Notes under the pieces: generated by a model
What the model saw: only the letters and a program-made list of their open reading frames with translations
Told to the model about the DNA's origin: nothing
Databases searched by the model: none
Origin: Aulosira sp. FACHB-615
Lineage (GTDB): Bacteria > Cyanobacteriota > Cyanobacteriia > Cyanobacteriales > Nostocaceae
DNA: 64,000 nt
NCBI RefSeq assembly: GCF_014698045.1
Contig: NZ_JACJSE010000023.1
Span: forward strand, 1-64,000
Direction: 5' to 3'
Program-made: the position numbers and the translations under genes
Part shown: positions 47,300-57,682 of the stretch, piece by piece
Position numbering within the stretch: position 1 is the first letter of the stretch
Layout of the letters: every line of letters begins with the position of its first letter

Positions 47300-50200
47300 C
47301 TTTTTCCTCAATTTGCATTGTGTGATTTAATGGCAGAGAGACAGTAAAGGTAGTACCTACTCCCAAAGAACTAGTCACAGCAATTTGACCTTGATGTATA
47401 TCCACACACTTCTTGACAATTGCCAGTCCTAACCCAGTTCCGAGAATATTGCCTACATTTTTAGCACGATGAAAAGACTCAAACAAATGTGGTAGGTCTT
47501 CGGGAGGAATCCCAATTCCTTGGTCTTGAATTTCTAAGATTACTTGTGCATTTGTACAAGTTATGTTTAATTTAACAGTACTCCTCTCTGGAGAATATTT
47601 AATGGCATTCGAGAGTAAATTATTCAGAATATGTCCGAGTAATTTTTCATCCATACAGCATGATATAGCAGGATATTGACTCGTAAACGTAATCCAGCAG
47701 CGATTGTTTTGATTGAGTTGTGCTTCTTCAATGATGTGATGACAGTAAGCTACTAAGTCAAAGGTTGTGGGTGTATATTCTAGTTTTCCTGCTTCTGCTT
47801 TCCCAATTACTAAAACATCATTCAACATTTCATTGATGCGGTTGACTGCGGCTTGAATGCGATGCAGGTGAGTAATTTGTTTTTCTTCTGTCCATTTATG
47901 GCGATAATGTTCGAGTAATTCCGCAGATGACAAAATCGTACTCAACGGTGTGCGAAATTCGTGAGAAGTCATCGAAACAAACCGAGATTTCAGTTCATTC
48001 AGTTCTTTTTCTTTTTCTAGGGCAACTCTGAGTTCCTGTTCTAGTTGCTTGCGTTGTGTGATGTCTGCTAAATAACCAACCATTTCCACTGGATTACCTG
48101 CATCATCCCGGACTAGTTTACCTTGGTCAGATACCCAACGGTAAGTACCATTTTTGTGGAGAAAACGATATTCTAAGCTGTAATGTTCTTGCTGTAAGAT
48201 TTTATTGAATTCGGCAAACACATGCTTCACATCTTCGGGGTGGATATGGTTTGACCAAAAGTTAGGGTCTTCTGTGAAGTCCTGTGGTTGATAACCAGTG
48301 ATGGAGCTAATATTGTTGCTGACAAAGGTAGGGCCAAAATTCGCGGCGGCTTTGCTGGTGTAAATTACCGCCGGACTGGATGAAAGTAAGTATTGCAGTC
48401 GCTGTTGACTGACTAATAAAGCTGTTTCTGTTTGTTTGCGTTCAGTAATATCTGTTTGAATGCCGATGTAATGGGTGAGTATGCCATCCGTGTCGTAGAC
48501 AGGAGATATGTTGAGTTCATTCCACCACAGACTGCCATTTTTACGACAGTTACGCTCAACTACAGTGTAGGGTCGACCAACTTGCATGGCAGTATGGAGT
48601 TCTTGTAAAACAGATTGTTCCATATCTGCACGTTGGAATAAGCCAAAGCTTGTACCGATGACTTCATCGGCGCTGTAGCCTGTCATTTGTTCATAGGCTG
48701 GATTAACGTAAATAATTGGGCCGTTGGGAATACTGGCATCGGCAATGATAATTCCATTACTGCTGGCGGCGATCGCTCGATCACGGAGTTTTAATCCTTC
48801 TTCGGCTTGTTTGCGCGGTGTCATATCCGTATGGATAGCAACCAATCCGGCAATTTTACCAGTACTATCTTTAATGGCGTTAGCCCGTAAATAAATGTGT
48901 AATAGCAGCCCACGACGAGTTTGCATGGTCACTTCACCCCGCCATGACTCACCATTGGCGATCGCAGTTAATACTTGATTTAACTCTTGCGGATACTTGA
49001 AAATACTCTTTGAACCGCCCGCCGCTTGATATTCTTCTATGGTGTAACCGTATATTTCCGTAAATCCCGAATTAACATAAGTGATGTTACCTGTGATATC
49101 CGACATACACACAGCATCACTTGTACTTTCAATGGCTTTTTGAAAGCGCGTTAAAGATTCCTCCGCTAATTTGCGTTCTGTAATATCTGTAGATAAACCA
49201 CAAACCGCGTAACACACCCCATCGGCATCTTTTAAGGGGAACTTCACCGAAAAGTAGGTGCGTACTCCATCCTCTAGGGGGACAAATTCTTCTACTTTGA
49301 TGGGCAAACCATGAGTCATTACCTGAAGATTATTCTTTGCAAACCCATCGGCAATTTCTAATGGCCACAAATCATAAACACTTTTCCCGATAATTTGCTC
49401 TTGGGTGATGTTGAGTAGTTGTTGTATATAACGGTTAACCAACATAAACCGATGGTTGGTATCGAAGATATAAATCGCCGCCGCCGAGTGATCTAAAATT
49501 GCCTGGAGTTGTTGTTGAGTTGCTTGTAAGACTGTCTCAGCTTGTTTACGTTCAGTAATATCTCGATTTGTGCCACGATAGCCAATGAATTTGCCATCTG
49601 TATCAAAGACCGGCACGCCACTGGTTTCTAACCAAACTAAATGTCCGTCTTGATGAACTTGGATGTTTTCTAAACATTTAAATGGTTGTGGTGAGGCGAA
49701 AATTGCCTGAAAACCGGGGGCTAGGGTTTCATGCAATTCTGCTGGCATGAAATCTAGGGGTGTTTTTCCTAAAACTGCTTCTGGTTCGTAACCCAAAATG
49801 TCTTGAATTTTGGGACTGACGTAAGTATAAACACAGTTGAGATCCACTTCCCAGATGACATCGTAGCTAGATTCAACTAAGTTACGAAAGCGTTGTTCAC
49901 TGTTTTTTAGAGCTAATTCGGCTGTAACGCGGTCATCAATGTCAGTATTTGTGCCGAACCAAGTGTAAATTTCACCTGCTTGATTTCGCCAAGGGATTGC
50001 TCGTACGAGATGCCAGCGATATGTTTGATCTGTGCCTCTGAGCAAGCGAAACGCACCTTCCAATAGTTGACCTGTAGCTAAAGATGCTTGCCAATTTGCT
50101 ACACACTGGGGTATATCATCGGGATGTACCCATTGCTGCCATCCTGAACCACAAACCTGCTCTGGAGTGCAGCTATGATAGTCGAGAGCTTTTTGGTTAA

Positions 50201-52385
50201 CGTATTCGATGCTACCATTGGCATTCGCCATCCACACATGCTGGGGTATGGATTCGGCTAATAAACGAAAGCGTTCTTCACTGATTTGTAAATCAGCCTG
50301 TGCTTGTTGGCGTTCTGTAACGTCTTCTACTGTCCCCAACAGGCCAATAACATTACCTGCAACGTCATGGATAGGGATTTTACTAATTTCTATCCAAGTG
50401 TGTTTGCCATTCACTAGTCGCTGGTATGAAATCAGATGATGTTCTGGTTGATGAGTTGCCATTACTCTGGCATCGCATTCATGGTGAAAGTCTGCTTCTG
50501 ATTTATTTGCCAGAAATTCATCGACGGTTTTGCCAATAATATCTTCTGGTTTTTCCACACCCACAATTGTGGCAAAGTTACGATTACAACCCAAAACCAC
50601 AGAATTGCAATCCTTCCACATAATGCCTTGAGGAATGGCATCCATGACTAATTGCAACATACTTTGAGACTGCCGTAATTGGGCTTCAATCATTTGACGT
50701 TCGGCAATTTCCGTTAATAATTGCTGATTGGTTTGCTGTAGGGCGGTGGTGCGCTCTCTAACTCGCTGTTCTAATTCTTGGTTGGCTTGTTTGAGTGCGG
50801 CTTGTGTTTGTTTGAGTTCGGTGATGTCTCGTCCTTCACTAATCAGGAGGATGATTTGGCCTGTTTCATCTTTGAGGGGTTTGAGGGAAAAATCTATGGT
50901 GCGGACTGTTTGGTTAGCACCTAAAATATCGACTTCGTAACGGATAAATTCTCCCCTGGACGCGATCGCAATTGCTTGTTTTAATTGCTGTGGAATGCTA
51001 GGTGAACTCTGCCACCAGGGAGTTTCCCAAAACAATTGGCCGAATACATCTGGCGCTTGTAGTTCTCCAAAATCAAGTAATGTCTGGTTGGCTTCGAGTA
51101 ATTTGCCTTCTGGAGTGAGTAAGCCAGAAAACTGAAATGTGCCATTGAAAATTGCCCGGAATCTTCTTTCGCTTTCGTGCATGGCGGCTTCTGCTTGGAT
51201 GCGTTCAGTCACATCTACATCTATAGCGACGAAGCGATAGATTTGTCCATAATCATTTTTGAGAGGAAAGATTTTGCTAGAAATCCAGCGTTGCTCACCA
51301 TCAGGGCGCACAATCTGGTATCTTTCATCAAAACATTCGCCAGTGAATAACTTTTGAAACTCTGCCATGACGCGATCGCGCTCTGATGGCTCAATGGCGG
51401 CAAAATATGATTGAGGATCTTCAATCAGGCGATCGCAACTTCTCCCCCAAATTTTTTCATAAGCTGGGCTAACATACTCTAATTTTTGTTGAGTTGCATC
51501 CCAGACATAAAAAGCTTGGGGTATATTTTCGGTTAATTGGCGAAATAATTCTTCACTTTTCTGTAATGCTGCTTCTGCCAATTTACGCTCGGTAATGTTG
51601 CGGTGAATAGCCAAAAAGTGCGTGACTTGTGCTTGATCATCTTTAATCGGCACTAAGTTCATATCCACCCAATAAGTTGAGCCATCCTTGCGATAGCTAA
51701 GTAACTCGGTTCTAATGGGCAACCCTGCTTGCACAGCCGCAAACAGTCGATTCATTTCTGTAGGGCTAGTTTGTTCACCATGTGAAAATCGCGGTGTTTT
51801 TCCCATGACTTCTTCTAGGGTGTAGCCAGTCATCTGCGTAAATGCTCTATTGGCATAAACTATCCTTGGTTCTATCTGGCCGTTATTGAGGTGAGCGGCT
51901 GTAATTAAAATTGAATCGTTGGCATTGACTACGGCTGACTCTAGTAAACGCAGTCTTTCGGTTTCGGCGCTGCTTTGAGTTGATTGTTCTAGTACTTGAC
52001 AAATACTTTTGGGTGTAACCGTGCCGATTAGTTGACCTGCTTCATCAATAATTGGCAAAATATTTAACTGATGCTGATGTAACAGTGATAATACGGCAGT
52101 GATATCCTGAAATTCAGATATTTTCAGTGTAATTACAGGAGATTGCATCACATCCGTAATTTTAGTATTTTGACAGTCAATATTTGCAGCTACAATTTTC
52201 ACCACATCTTGTGCTGTCAACCGTCCTATTACTTGGGAAACTGAAGCTACTAGCACATCCACACCACACTTTGCCATCAGCGAGATTACCTCTGATACTG
52301 TTGCTTCCGGCTGAACCGTTAGTGGCGAAAAGTCAATTACAGCCTCTAAGCTGTGGAGCCAGAGATTTTGTTCTTGAGTATACAT
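47292..52385 (-). CDS. CBS-multi-PAS sensor histidine kinase (ten PAS domains)
   Basis: A 1697-residue cytoplasmic sensor with no membrane segment. A CBS pair (about 14-135; EVISLMAKCGVDVLVAS, ITDVMQSPVITLK, LPIIDEAGQLIGTV) is followed by ten PAS/PAC units with typical GYT(L/I)EEVMGK and DITERK ends, separated after unit 3 by a coiled coil (LKQANQELEQRVRERTTALQQTNQQLL). HisKA has H about 1473 in SMTSHEFRTPLST and the HATPase has NAIKYS, DQGIGIP and GTGLGLAIVKK. One PAS (VVLGCNRNFATIVG) has a Cys but lacks phototropin LOV and GAF chromophore motifs. First gene of the signalling operon; ligands unknown. Confidence 0.94.
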   Translation of the reverse strand: MYTQEQNLWLHSLEAVIDFSPLTVQPEATVSEVISLMAKCGVDVLVASVSQVIGRLTAQDVVKIVAANIDCQNTKITDVMQSPVITLKISEFQDITAVLSLLHQHQLNILPIIDEAGQLIGTVTPKSICQVLEQSTQSSAETERLRLLESAVVNANDSILITAAHLNNGQIEPRIVYANRAFTQMTGYTLEEVMGKTPRFSHGEQTSPTEMNRLFAAVQAGLPIRTELLSYRKDGSTYWVDMNLVPIKDDQAQVTHFLAIHRNITERKLAEAALQKSEELFRQLTENIPQAFYVWDATQQKLEYVSPAYEKIWGRSCDRLIEDPQSYFAAIEPSERDRVMAEFQKLFTGECFDERYQIVRPDGEQRWISSKIFPLKNDYGQIYRFVAIDVDVTERIQAEAAMHESERRFRAIFNGTFQFSGLLTPEGKLLEANQTLLDFGELQAPDVFGQLFWETPWWQSSPSIPQQLKQAIAIASRGEFIRYEVDILGANQTVRTIDFSLKPLKDETGQIILLISEGRDITELKQTQAALKQANQELEQRVRERTTALQQTNQQLLTEIAERQMIEAQLRQSQSMLQLVMDAIPQGIMWKDCNSVVLGCNRNFATIVGVEKPEDIIGKTVDEFLANKSEADFHHECDARVMATHQPEHHLISYQRLVNGKHTWIEISKIPIHDVAGNVIGLLGTVEDVTERQQAQADLQISEERFRLLAESIPQHVWMANANGSIEYVNQKALDYHSCTPEQVCGSGWQQWVHPDDIPQCVANWQASLATGQLLEGAFRLLRGTDQTYRWHLVRAIPWRNQAGEIYTWFGTNTDIDDRVTAELALKNSEQRFRNLVESSYDVIWEVDLNCVYTYVSPKIQDILGYEPEAVLGKTPLDFMPAELHETLAPGFQAIFASPQPFKCLENIQVHQDGHLVWLETSGVPVFDTDGKFIGYRGTNRDITERKQAETVLQATQQQLQAILDHSAAAIYIFDTNHRFMLVNRYIQQLLNITQEQIIGKSVYDLWPLEIADGFAKNNLQVMTHGLPIKVEEFVPLEDGVRTYFSVKFPLKDADGVCYAVCGLSTDITERKLAEESLTRFQKAIESTSDAVCMSDITGNITYVNSGFTEIYGYTIEEYQAAGGSKSIFKYPQELNQVLTAIANGESWRGEVTMQTRRGLLLHIYLRANAIKDSTGKIAGLVAIHTDMTPRKQAEEGLKLRDRAIAASSNGIIIADASIPNGPIIYVNPAYEQMTGYSADEVIGTSFGLFQRADMEQSVLQELHTAMQVGRPYTVVERNCRKNGSLWWNELNISPVYDTDGILTHYIGIQTDITERKQTETALLVSQQRLQYLLSSSPAVIYTSKAAANFGPTFVSNNISSITGYQPQDFTEDPNFWSNHIHPEDVKHVFAEFNKILQQEHYSLEYRFLHKNGTYRWVSDQGKLVRDDAGNPVEMVGYLADITQRKQLEQELRVALEKEKELNELKSRFVSMTSHEFRTPLSTILSSAELLEHYRHKWTEEKQITHLHRIQAAVNRINEMLNDVLVIGKAEAGKLEYTPTTFDLVAYCHHIIEEAQLNQNNRCWITFTSQYPAISCCMDEKLLGHILNNLLSNAIKYSPERSTVKLNITCTNAQVILEIQDQGIGIPPEDLPHLFESFHRAKNVGNILGTGLGLAIVKKCVDIHQGQIAVTSSLGVGTTFTVSLPLNHTMQIEEKDD

Positions 52386-52589
52386 AGATAATCACGATAG
52401 CTATCATCAATGAATAGTTATCTCAACTTATATATTCCCGTATGTTCTGGGATTGGGCAGGTAAATTAATAATATTATCCTAATGAAAAATACTGTAAGT
52501 ATAATGTAAATTTTGGATGAAGAAATCAAAATATTAAGAATGGTTAATATAGCAATTCGATTTGGTTTCCGAATTGACTTGTGTGGGAG

Positions 52590-52823
52590 GGAAGTAGGGA
52601 GTGGGGTGGGGAGTGGGGAGTGGGGAATGGGGAGTGGGGAGTGGGGAGTGGGGAGTGGCTTTCAAGGGCAGGTTTTTAAACCTTCGATAAATAGTTGAGA
52701 ATATTCTCAATTATGAAACGTAGTTTTAACTGTTCAGACAATAATTTTGGTTTTAAAAGCCCAAAAATTTGTCTAATAAAAAAAGCCTGCCCTTGAAAGG
52801 TGGGGAGTGGGGAGTGGGGAGTA
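52590..52823. repeat. GGGGAGTG minisatellite, split by a MITE
   Basis: Seven- and eight-base GGGGAGT(G) units run from about 52590 to 52658 and resume at 52800-52822 on the other side of the inserted element. Confidence 0.85.
52659..52799. mobile_element. MITE, family D, inserted into the minisatellite
   Basis: CTTTCAAGGGCAGG (52659-52672) and CCTGCCCTTGAAAG (52786-52799) are a perfect 14-base inverted pair; T-rich and A-rich runs extend the pairing. The interior is AT-rich with no coding capacity. GTGG flanks both sides, but the repetitive target makes a true duplication impossible to prove. Confidence 0.85.
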
Positions 52824-53170
52824 TGAGACTGGTGAACTCAAGGTTTTAAAGGTGATGTGTTTAACCCATCGTTAATTGACCCTCCGAATTTTAGATTTTG
52901 GATTTTGGATTCTTTAGGGTACAAGCCCCAACGCCACTTGATGACAGTTGCCTCAAGTCGGGAGACCCGCCCACGGCACTGTCTCCTTTATGCCGGGAAA
53001 CCCGTCCATCGCAGTGGCTTCCCCATGTGTCTGTAAAAATCTAAAATCGTTAATCCAAAATCCCCAAGCCCCGCACCCTTGTGGTCGGGGTCAATCCAAA
53101 ATCGCAAATCTAAAATCCAAAATTACTTGACTAACAGCCTCATAACTCCTCATAACTCATAACTCCTTAC

Positions 53171-55870
53171 TCAACGTAATTGCGATCGCCTCTCGCCATA
53201 ACGCAACAATCTTTCAATCGTGGCTAGGCGATTTTCCCACACTTTGACTTGATAAGGGTTATTAGTCCCGGCTTCTCGCATCCAAATGCGAAATTGCGTC
53301 TGGAAGCGAGTTAAAGAAGCTTTAGCTGTAAGTAGTTTAGCGGGAGACGGTGCAGCCGCCAATTGCGTTAACGCTTTTTCGACTACTTCGATTTGATTGT
53401 TAAAATCAGCAATGTTAATGGCTGGGAAGGGGATTTGCTCGTTTTGGATGACTAACTGCCATTCACGTTTTAACAATCCATAACGCACCACGGCTGTTTC
53501 AAAAGGTTGGCGTAAGGGAATTGGTTCATCAGCCACCGATGGCAGTTTACCTTGAGTACTATTAAAGATTTTCAGCAAATCATTATTAAAATTCTCAGCC
53601 GCAAACAAGGCATAACCACTAGCAGGTAAATCTCGAATCAGTTGTAATTGGTCAAAGGCGGCTAAATTTGGTAACGACAGTAAACGAATTCCTGGGACTA
53701 ATAAAGTTGAACCCAACTGACTAGAGGCTATCCAAGGTTGGGCAAGACGTTGGAAACGGGCAGTATCTTGAGCATAAGTCATGGGGACAATTACATCTAT
53801 ATCGCCTCGTCTCGCCCACACTTCCCAATGTTGTTGGAGTTTCTGAATCCGTTCTCGTTCTGGTAGGGGAAACACCGCCACCGACAAAATTAAATCTTCC
53901 CGCTTTTGTCGCACCATCTTGGAGACATCAGCCACAAAGCTATCGATTTGTTGGGTGCGAAATTCTGTCCACTTTTGCCATAACTCGGTTTGGCTGGGGG
54001 AAATTGTCAAGGGATCAACGCCTGTTAACTGTTGAAATTGCGCTCTGGCGGCTTTGCCATAACCGTAACTTCTACCAGCAAAGGGATCTTGGAAAGGATA
54101 GCGAATGTAATCTAGCTGCAAACCATCTACTTGATATTCGCTGACAATTTCCTCAAACAACTTCAGAAGATATTGGCGCAATTCTGGGTTAGCTGGATCA
54201 AAAAATGGTTTGGTTTGACCAGGGGGAATGGTGTTACCTTTGTTGTCGTAGTTTGCCCAATCGGGATGGGCGGCTAGGACTGGCCCTGGATAATCGGGAT
54301 GAACATTAATTACTTGGTTGTGGCGTTGGTTCCCGGCGGCAAAAGCCCACACCCAAGCGTGTAATTCCATATCACGTTCATGGGCTAATTTCACCGCCAC
54401 GGCTAAGGGGTTCCAGCCTCGAATCAGGGGGTTTTGCTGGGGTGCAACTTTACTGGGGTAAATGGGATAACTGGCGTTGAGGGTTTCAAAAAAAACCGTG
54501 TTAATCCCTGACTGTGCCAAGCGGTCAAAAATTTCGGCTAATTTTTTTTCACCACCAGCCCGGACAATTGTCCCCCTATCTAACCAGACGGCGCGGATTT
54601 CGGCGGGGGCTAATCTTCGGTTCAGGGGAAAATGTTTCCACAAATTGGTTCTGGTGGCTAACCATTGTTGCCGGACTAGGGCATAGTTTTTATTGGCGAG
54701 GAGTTGGGGAATGTTTTTGGCGACTAGTCGCGCTTGGGCAATGGCTTGTTCTTTACTCTGGCTAGATAACCCTGGTCTGGTGGAGGCGACACGGGTTTCA
54801 TCTTCTTTCAGGGATTGGGGGTTGCTGGTGATGGTTTCATCCAGATTTGCTGTGTGAACTGCGGCGGCTAAATGGGCGCTTTCTACCCGACTAATTAAAT
54901 TTTCTAATTCTTGCTGGAGAGCGATCGCTTCTTTTTCATCAATGGGTGCATTAGAATTTGGTTCGACATTCCAATGTACTGTTTGTTCTAGTTGGTCAAT
55001 GGCTTCGGCTGGGGATGATGGGCGGGGGGCGCGGGGAACAAGTGGTACTTGGGGAACTACAGGTGTAACAGGGGTCATATTCGCGGTAGCAGTCTCGATG
55101 GTGGTTGCACAGCGAGAGTCAGCCCCAGGAATTTTTTGCTGTCCTGAAGATGAGGCAGTGAGATGATGATCAATGGCAGCTTTTAACCAAGCATTATCTA
55201 ATTCAAAACTGGAAGCTGCATCTGTTCCCCAACGCCAGCCGAATAAGGTAGACCATTCTGTACTGACAACGGCGGCGGGATTATCTTGGGCATTCCAAAC
55301 GGCGGTGGCTTGACTAGCCCCACCTTCAGGAATAATTACACCGCCACGCACTTGCCCAAATAGTTCTTTTTGGTTAGCCCATTTTTGTGGTTTAGTTGTA
55401 GCTGGTTTAATTTGTTGTGTTTCATCTAAACCAAAGCCCCAATAACTCCCCAGGAGCGATCGCAATAACTGCCGGACTCCCGGTGCTGATAAACTGCCGA
55501 CAGGGCCACTGGCAATGACTTTACCGCCTTTACTCACCCAGGATTCTAACGCGATCGCTTGGGCTGGGTTTAAGGTTTCGACGTTGGGTAGAAATAATAC
55601 TCTGCGATCGCCCCAATCAGCACCGCTTCTCACTTGTGTTAAGGGAATTACGCAATACCTCACCCCAAGTGCTTGTAAGCGTTTAGTAATTCCTGTCCAT
55701 TGCTGTTGGTTTTCTGCACTCTGGACTACACTTAATACAGGTTCTGCATCTGCCGCCCTGACTGATAAAATATTAAAACTAGTTAAACAATTAATCATTA
55801 AAAAGTTAAAACTAAAAATGAAGAATCTGGCTCTTTTGGTGACTTTGATTGCAGTTTCCTGATTCTTCAC
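53171..55870 (-). CDS. GHL10 glycoside hydrolase-like exported protein
   Basis: An 899-residue protein with a signal-like N-terminus (FFIFSFNFLMINCLTSFNILSVRAADA). An N-terminal region (about 40-270) has features of a glutamine-amidotransferase-like or Rossmann domain (VRYCVIPLTQVRSGADWGDRRVLFLPNVE). The GHL10 (DUF187) domain lies at about 420-760: EIRAVWLDRG, INTVFFETLN, ERDMELHAWVWAFAAG, VDGLQLDYIRYPF, VIVPMTYAQD. The acidic residue in LQLDYIRYP is the likely catalytic position of the family, related to peptidoglycan-acting hydrolases. A wall or exopolysaccharide role is inferred. A C-terminal helical extension ends near 895. Confidence 0.88.
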   Translation of the reverse strand: MKNQETAIKVTKRARFFIFSFNFLMINCLTSFNILSVRAADAEPVLSVVQSAENQQQWTGITKRLQALGVRYCVIPLTQVRSGADWGDRRVLFLPNVETLNPAQAIALESWVSKGGKVIASGPVGSLSAPGVRQLLRSLLGSYWGFGLDETQQIKPATTKPQKWANQKELFGQVRGGVIIPEGGASQATAVWNAQDNPAAVVSTEWSTLFGWRWGTDAASSFELDNAWLKAAIDHHLTASSSGQQKIPGADSRCATTIETATANMTPVTPVVPQVPLVPRAPRPSSPAEAIDQLEQTVHWNVEPNSNAPIDEKEAIALQQELENLISRVESAHLAAAVHTANLDETITSNPQSLKEDETRVASTRPGLSSQSKEQAIAQARLVAKNIPQLLANKNYALVRQQWLATRTNLWKHFPLNRRLAPAEIRAVWLDRGTIVRAGGEKKLAEIFDRLAQSGINTVFFETLNASYPIYPSKVAPQQNPLIRGWNPLAVAVKLAHERDMELHAWVWAFAAGNQRHNQVINVHPDYPGPVLAAHPDWANYDNKGNTIPPGQTKPFFDPANPELRQYLLKLFEEIVSEYQVDGLQLDYIRYPFQDPFAGRSYGYGKAARAQFQQLTGVDPLTISPSQTELWQKWTEFRTQQIDSFVADVSKMVRQKREDLILSVAVFPLPERERIQKLQQHWEVWARRGDIDVIVPMTYAQDTARFQRLAQPWIASSQLGSTLLVPGIRLLSLPNLAAFDQLQLIRDLPASGYALFAAENFNNDLLKIFNSTQGKLPSVADEPIPLRQPFETAVVRYGLLKREWQLVIQNEQIPFPAINIADFNNQIEVVEKALTQLAAAPSPAKLLTAKASLTRFQTQFRIWMREAGTNNPYQVKVWENRLATIERLLRYGERRSQLR

Positions 55871-56271
55871 TTTTAATCCTCACTTTAATTTAGTATTTAA
55901 CAGTACTTATTATTTATCATTCAGCATAACAATAAAATGCCTCCGAAAAACAACTGATGTTTTTATATTTGTCAAATAAAAGTTAGGATTCAAAATTTAG
56001 GTTTTAACGAACCGCAAAGGGCGCAAAGGACACAAAGAAGAAGAGAGAAGAGAGAGAAGAAAAAAAATACACATGATTCATGACTTCAATGAATGATAAG
56101 ACTTATGCAATAAATCTCTCAAATTCTTACACTTCGTTTCCTACCCTGCGGGAAGCCGCTATCGCGTCTATGTGTCCTTTGCGGTTAGTTTTTTCAGACT
56201 TTTGCGTAAGTCATGGAATGATTCAGAAACAACTCTCTACCTTGTCCCCCTTGTCTCTTTTACTCAAACAA
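55871..56271. other. Intergenic region with dispersed repeats
   Basis: This stretch of 401 bases has no supported gene. It holds an AACGAACCGCAAAGGGCGCAAAGG-type repeat (about 56009-56045), an inverse CTTTGCGGTTAG piece at 56176-56188, and ends resembling family A (AAGACTTATGCAA at about 56098 and TTGCGTAAGTC at about 56202-56212). Confidence 0.55.
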
Positions 56272-57597
56272 TCATCCTACACAAGTATTAATCAATTCTT
56301 CCACTCCCGCGACTGGGAATATTTTTGTATTTAATTTTGTCTCTAAGTCTGCAACTTTGACATCATCTAAAAATACTAATTCGCCATGTTTAAGCATGAC
56401 ATTTGGCAGCAAAATTCCATCACATAAATCTTTATTTTGCAAATTTAAAAGTAAATCATGCCCTGTAAGTAAGCCAGTAACACTAATAGCTTGCCCCCAA
56501 TAATCACTGGCTAAAGCCATCATATTTACTTCTAAACCATCAACAGAATTTAGGCGTTGCAATATCGGTTGAAATGCTTTTTCAACGGCGTTACCTACTA
56601 CCCAAGTCAATTTTCTGGGTGGAGAAATTTGGCTTGGGAGTAATTGCGTTGCGGCAGATGCAAATTGCTTGATAAATAACTGAATTGAACCGACACCGTT
56701 ATCAATTTGCGGATAGTCTTCGTATTCCGCTTCTGTTGGTAGTTCTTCCCCGGCAATTAAAAACCATTCATCGGCTAACCAGACAACATTTGAGCCACAT
56801 TTTTGGCGAAATTGTTTGGCGATCGCTCTCACCTGTAAAATAACTTCTTGGGCTTTTTCTCTGGTAACAGGTATCAGTTCATCTTCTGACGGACGAAACC
56901 GCGTCAAACCTACCGGCACGACTGCCACCGATGCCACGGCAGGTACATCACCAGTATAAAATGACGCTAAATCTGTGAGTGTTTGTTCCAGATGTTCGCC
57001 ATCATTAATTCCTGGGCAAACCACTACTTGAGCATGAATTTGCAAGCGTCTTTTTTGGAACCAGCGCAATTGTTCCATAATTTGTCCCGCACGCTGATTT
57101 TTCAGCAACCGGATTCTAATATCTGGTTCGGTGGCGTGAACTGACACAAATAACGGCGACAAGCGCATTTGTTCAATTCGCTGCCATTCCCGTTCGGGTA
57201 AATTGGTTAAGGTCAGGTAAGAACCATACAAAAAGCTCAAACGATAATCATCGTCTTTTAAATACAAGCTTGAGCGTTTACCTGGGGGTTGTTGATCAAT
57301 AAAGCAAAACGGACAGCGATTATTACACTGAATTAAAGCATCAAATAAAGCGGTTTCAAATTCCAACCCTAAATCATCGTCGTAGTCTTTTTCAATTTCA
57401 ACGTGATGGGTTTTGCCAGTACTATCTAAAACTTCTAATTCTAAAAATTCATCTGCACAGAGAAATTGATAATCAATTAAATCGCGGGGACGTGTACCAT
57501 TAATAGCAACGATCGCATCCCCCACCTCAAAGCCAATCTCAGAGGCGATGGAGTCGGGTAGCACCTTGGTAATTTTGGCTGGATGAAGGTTAGTCAT
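56272..57597 (-). CDS. PDZ-radical SAM-DUF512 protein
   Basis: A 441-residue protein. PDZ-like N-terminus (ITKVLPDSIASEIGFEVGDAIVAINGTRPRD, about 8-40), then the radical SAM cysteine motif CNNRCPFCF (about 91-99), followed by the DUF512 region (VHATEPDIRIRLLKN, VVVCPGINDG, VAVVPVGLTRFR). This order matches a family of cyanobacterial and clostridial radical SAM proteins (TIGR03279-like) of unknown substrate. All three cluster cysteines are present. Single gene. Confidence 0.9.
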   Translation of the reverse strand: MTNLHPAKITKVLPDSIASEIGFEVGDAIVAINGTRPRDLIDYQFLCADEFLELEVLDSTGKTHHVEIEKDYDDDLGLEFETALFDALIQCNNRCPFCFIDQQPPGKRSSLYLKDDDYRLSFLYGSYLTLTNLPEREWQRIEQMRLSPLFVSVHATEPDIRIRLLKNQRAGQIMEQLRWFQKRRLQIHAQVVVCPGINDGEHLEQTLTDLASFYTGDVPAVASVAVVPVGLTRFRPSEDELIPVTREKAQEVILQVRAIAKQFRQKCGSNVVWLADEWFLIAGEELPTEAEYEDYPQIDNGVGSIQLFIKQFASAATQLLPSQISPPRKLTWVVGNAVEKAFQPILQRLNSVDGLEVNMMALASDYWGQAISVTGLLTGHDLLLNLQNKDLCDGILLPNVMLKHGELVFLDDVKVADLETKLNTKIFPVAGVEELINTCVG

Positions 57598-57682
57598 GGG
57601 AAGTATGAAGTGAGAAGTATGAAGTGTGAAGTATTATTTTTTCAATCTTCACTCTTCATAATTTATCCTTCATCCTTACGGA

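Larger units (their letters stand above)
52386..53170. other. Repeat-rich intergenic region
   Basis: This gap of 785 bases has no supported gene. It contains a GGGGAGTG minisatellite (about 52590-52658 and 52800-52822) split by a MITE (52659-52799), GGATTTT heptamers (about 52888-52910), a cyanobacterial repeat with GTCGGGAGACCCGCCCACGG and GGGAAACCCGTCCATCGCAG (about 52957-53020), AAAATC-type heptamers to 53125, and CTCATAACTCCTCATAACTC at 53142-53165. Confidence 0.75.

Noticed and set aside
52513..53130. Two small plus-strand frames in the repeat-rich gap
   Set aside because: They consist of translated minisatellite (GSGEWG) and dispersed repeat sequence.
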